A stretch of 64,000 nt of DNA from the NCBI GenBank assembly GCA_035610835.1, contig CM069449.1:60970292-61034291 (forward strand). Direction: 5' to 3'. The notes under the pieces were generated by a model that was not told the DNA's origin, did not search any database, and saw nothing but the letters and a program-made list of their open reading frames with translations. Shown here piece after piece: positions 60,696 to 64,000 of this stretch. Made by a program: the position numbers and the translations under genes. The DNA comes from Ophiura sarsii (taxonomy: Eukaryota > Echinodermata > Ophiuroidea > Amphilepidida > Ophiuridae). Each line of letters opens with the position of its first letter. Position 1 is the stretch's first letter.

Positions 60696-61596
60696 CAGGG
60701 TGGTTCAATAAAACCTTGACAGTTTTTTGAAGCCATTTGTTTTAAAATTCTGTAGATTTAAATAAAAATCTTTTTTCAATATTCATCAACTACATGATCT
60801 TGACCATCTATGCTGAAAATATCTTACAAATAACCTTACGGTTGCAAAATAACAGCTATTTGAACAAAGTCTGTCCCATTTCACTCTGTCCACGGGTACT
60901 GATTTCGCGACGTTATATTGAATACTGAATGATGAATTGCATGCAAGTAATCTAAGATTTGAAAATCCCGCCAGGTGAAACCAGTGTAATTGTTAACATC
61001 TTAACTATCTATTCAGGTGTGAAATAAAATACGTAATAATAATACCACGAGTGACCCTAATTAGAATTATTTATTTTCATAGATTGGAAATGTAATTGTC
61101 TATGCTCTATGCCTTAACAGTGACGATGCCATTTAATGGACATCTTGCTGGGCATTTCCCGTAGACTTACTCGTGGGCAAAGAGATTTGGAGAGTTTCTC
61201 TTCAAATAGCTATCATTTTGCCGCCATAGCATTATTAACATTGACATTTTCAGCATAGACGGCCAAGATGATATTTTTGAGGAATATATAAAAAAAAACC
61301 CCACTCAAATCTCACAATTTAAACAAAATATGGCTTTGAAAAACTGTCAACGTTTTATTGAACCACACTGGTTGTAACGTCGCGAAATCAGTATACCCGT
61401 GGACAGAGTGAAATGGGACAGACTTTTTTCAAATAGCTGTTATTTTGCAACCGTAAGGTTATTTGTAATGATATTTTCAGCATAGATGGTCAAGATCATA
61501 TAGTTGATTAATATTGAAAAAGATTTTTTTTTAAATCTACAGAATTTCAAAAAAAATGGCTTCAAAAAACTGTCAAGGTTTTATTGAACCACCCTG
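60696..61596. mobile_element. 901-bp foldback element with ~220-bp TIRs, TA target
   Basis: CAGGGTGGTTCAATAAAACC at the left and GGTTTTATTGAACCACCCTG at the right, TA outside each. Arms extend through CTGTCCCATTTCACTCTGTC and GCGACGTT/AACGTCGC. A third, diverged arm copy lies at about 61200-61373 (GTTTTATTGAACCACACTGG), so the right arm has been duplicated internally. Confidence 0.88.
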
Positions 61597-61599
61597 TAT

Positions 61600-62270
61600 A
61601 TAATGCATTGGTATGAGAGACAATTTGTTGTCGCAACAGACTACTAGTCCCCGTATAGAATACCCGGACCAACATGCGCGTCATACAGGTGCGAGCGAAA
61701 CAGTCATAGCACACACGTTTGCCACATATCTTCTATAGAGACAGTTATAGGGTGGTGTGCTGGATATATTTGGTGACAAATTCAAGTATATCTATGGTTC
61801 CATTTTGAAGAAATACGCTTGTTGATAACACATGTTGAAATCCCTCTTGACCACATGTTTAATCATGTACAGATGTGACTGCATCAGACATGTTATTCTT
61901 CCTCCTCAGAGTAAATAACACCCTAAAAATGGATTAATATAATTGGCTCTCATAATAATAATAAAGTTCTTGACATAAACAAAAAGGGGTTTCGCATTTT
62001 CGCTTTCATATTAATTTTCCTATTCCGTGTGAACACTGTGCAACATGAGACTATTTTTATTGAAAAGAAATAACTCGTCACCCGAGCCATCACTTTGGAA
62101 AATTTAGAATTCTTAGCGAAGTTTAAACCATTCACTTGAATCGTATATCCCCCGGTAACATTTAATTGCGTAAAAGACAAGAACTTTGTGAATGTGGGTC
62201 TAACCAATCTGACTCACCCTGTTCTTTCATTTCCTGCATCTAAATTTGGGATATAATATATATATAATTC
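61600..62270. other. Non-coding stretch
   Basis: The 85-codon minus frame at 61950-62207 has no motif or splice support. Nothing else is recognised. Confidence 0.4.
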
Positions 62271-62275
62271 ACCTA

Positions 62276-62520
62276 TGAACTTTTCTTTGCATGATCAGGC
62301 AAGCGGGGTCTAATTGTAATTCTTTAACTCTAGAATGAATAGTTGAAACCCACCTTGTTATCCCCCTGGTTTGTATAACCAGAGGGGGATTTTGTTATTC
62401 CTGTACCTAAATTATGAGTTGACAAATATATAATACACCGAGATGAACTTTTCTTTGCATGATCAGCCAAGCGGTGGTTTCATTGTAATTCTTTAACTTT
62501 AGAATGAATAGTTGAAACAT
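62276..62520. repeat. Two ~70-bp direct repeats around a hairpin
   Basis: GAACTTTTCTTTGCATGATC...AGAATGAATAGTTGAAAC occurs at 62276-62347 and 62450-62519. Between them TCCCCCTGGTT-TGTAT-AACCAGAGGGGGA forms a hairpin near 62362-62389. Confidence 0.85.
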
Positions 62521-62796
62521 GATTTTTGATCAGGGATGCTATTAGATTATTTAGTTTTGGGTAGTATTTTTTTTTGATGATAACTACATAGGGAAGTATT
62601 AGGCAGATCAAATACATACAACTATGAAGCCCTCATTCATCGTTGTGTGAAGATGAAAGTTAATCTCCAGATTAAGATATCCATTCAAAATCATGTATGT
62701 GTGTCAATAACTCTGACACACTGTATTTTTTACTATATTTTGTAATTAAATGTACATCAGTCAGACGATTTCCGCCAGGGGCGTCATATAGGTGTG

Positions 62797-62860
62797 GGGG
62801 GGGGGGGGGGGGGGACACGCCCCCTTACTTTTCAAAGTGGGGGGGGGGCATAATAGCATT
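62797..62860 (+). repeat. Poly-G-rich segment
   Basis: Two G runs around ACACGCCCCCTTACTTTT, preceded by AGGGGCGTCATATAGG. This resembles the G-run inserts at 11099 and 41253. Confidence 0.8.
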
Positions 62861-62880
62861 CCACATCATTGCGACACATG

Positions 62881-63110
62881 AGAGTCGCGTAAGCGACAAG
62901 AGGCACCCCCTCCTTCCATGTTATATAATCCATTCTGAGTGACGCGGGAGTGTTTTCCAGCATGTTGGGGTGTGTGTGTGTTTGTAATCCATTTTGAGTG
63001 ACGCAGGAGTCGCGTAAGCGACGTGAGTGTTTTCCAGCATGTTTGGCTGTGTGTGTGTTTGTAATCCATTTTGAGTGATTCAGGAGTCGCGTAAGCGACG
63101 AGAGTGTTTT
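62881..63110. repeat. ~76-bp minisatellite carrying GTCGCGTAAGCGAC palindromes
   Basis: Three copies of the 14-base palindrome lie at 62883-62896, 63009-63022 and 63085-63098. A middle unit lacks it. AATCCATTTTGAGTGACGC and GTGTTTTCCAGCATGTT alternate between them. Frames on the minus strand are repeat artefacts. Confidence 0.88.
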
Positions 63111-64000
63111 ACTGAAAGCATTCATAGTTATTTAACTTAAACACCAATCAACAATGAATTAGTATATCACCTAACACATGTAGCCTAATATTAATCTTCT
63201 CTAGAAAGCAAATTGCGATATGTCCATGCAGGCAGGATTTATAGTGTTTGTGGTATCCTCTCTTTCCCTCAAAGTGGGGCCTTGCACTTGATCAATATTT
63301 TAAAACAGTGCTTTATAATATTTTACAATTTTTATGCAAGAAAACACACCACATTTGTGAAAAATGTTACCCAGTGACCCCATATTTGGTAGAAATTTAA
63401 CCACTGTCATCCGAATACCCTACATTTTGAGAAAAATTGAAGTTTTCACATTAAAAAACTTTAAATTTTGGAAAATTTGTTATTTTAATCTTAGCCCACA
63501 GGTTTTTTTTTTGCCTGTAAAAATATTGGTAAATCTCTCTTCAAAAGATCCCTTTACCCTTTATAAATTTTTCAATCATGTCACTCAAAGACCCCTTATT
63601 GGGCAGTTTGGCATGCTGTCACCCAATGGCACCGTAACTTTTGCGCCTTAGCTCTCTGGGTTAGAAAGAGCCAGGGTCACTCCCAGAACAATTTCATACT
63701 TCGCTTTGTATGTAACTGAAAATGGCGAACATTATGGATGACCCCTATAAGAACACTGATTTGAATCTAAATAACTGATAATATCCATAGTTTCTCGGGC
63801 ATTTCGTGTGCAAAATAAACCTCCGTAATTAAAAGTGACCTATCCCTAGAAGTAAGTTGAAGCAAAACATTTTGAAGTAGTTGGGCATGTGACCGATATC
63901 ATAACCTATCTATCCACCAAATCTGGTAAAGAAACCTTTATTGAATCAAAAATGAAAAACAGATGATTTTTTAAACAAATGATTCAGACAATCGTGGTCA
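63111..64000. other. Right end, no recognised gene
   Basis: The 95-codon frame at 63364-63651 carries no motif. Two weak AGTGACCCCATATTTGG / CAAAGACCCCTTATTGGG repeats are the only structure noted. Confidence 0.4.

Noticed and set aside
61950..62207. 85-codon minus frame with protein-like composition
   Set aside because: No recognised motif, splice site or repeat of codon use to support it.

Overview
The window looks like intergenic and intronic DNA of an invertebrate deuterostome (echinoderm, hemichordate or amphioxus-like; I cannot fix the species). Reasons: AT-rich, intron-containing genes with large introns; a receptor built from SRCR and somatomedin-B modules, a combination typical of expanded invertebrate deuterostome repertoires; a jockey/CR1-like LINE; a tRNA-derived SINE; a TTAGGG-type interstitial telomeric block; and a very high density of small foldback (MITE-like) DNA transposons. 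One 100-N assembly gap lies at 11868-11967.

Layout. 1-7700: diverged repeats, three MITEs, a 59-bp perfect palindrome and a TTAA-flanked foldback. 7713-8180 (minus): one protein-coding first exon with a membrane anchor and the start of a C2CD2/TMEM24-like lipid-transfer (SMP) domain; the rest of that gene lies beyond position 1. 8.2-26 kb: mostly non-coding, with inverted-repeat elements, minisatellites and a LINE relic at 23.4 kb. 26002-50480 (plus): the main gene, six exons with consistent splice phases encoding a predicted 1242-residue receptor: signal peptide, three SRCR or SRCR-like domains, a somatomedin-B domain, a long cysteine-containing ectodomain, and a 7TM region of the adhesion/Methuselah-like class without a visible GPS. 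Its introns carry a nested transposon, a SINE, a cluster of at least seven copies of one foldback family broken by a LINE (35.6-38.9 kb), a pentanucleotide satellite and a 1.1-kb element with internal 155-bp tandem repeats just before exon 5. 50.5-64 kb: an interstitial telomere block, mariner-like elements inserted in diverged tandem repeats, a LINE 3' tail, and at 59384-59450 a second signal-peptide exon ending on a phase-1 donor, which may start another secreted or receptor gene running out of the window.

Only two protein-coding loci, plus one candidate first exon, are well supported. Nearly everything else is repeat-derived. Gene models were built by eye from reading frames, splice consensus and phase; no similarity search was run.
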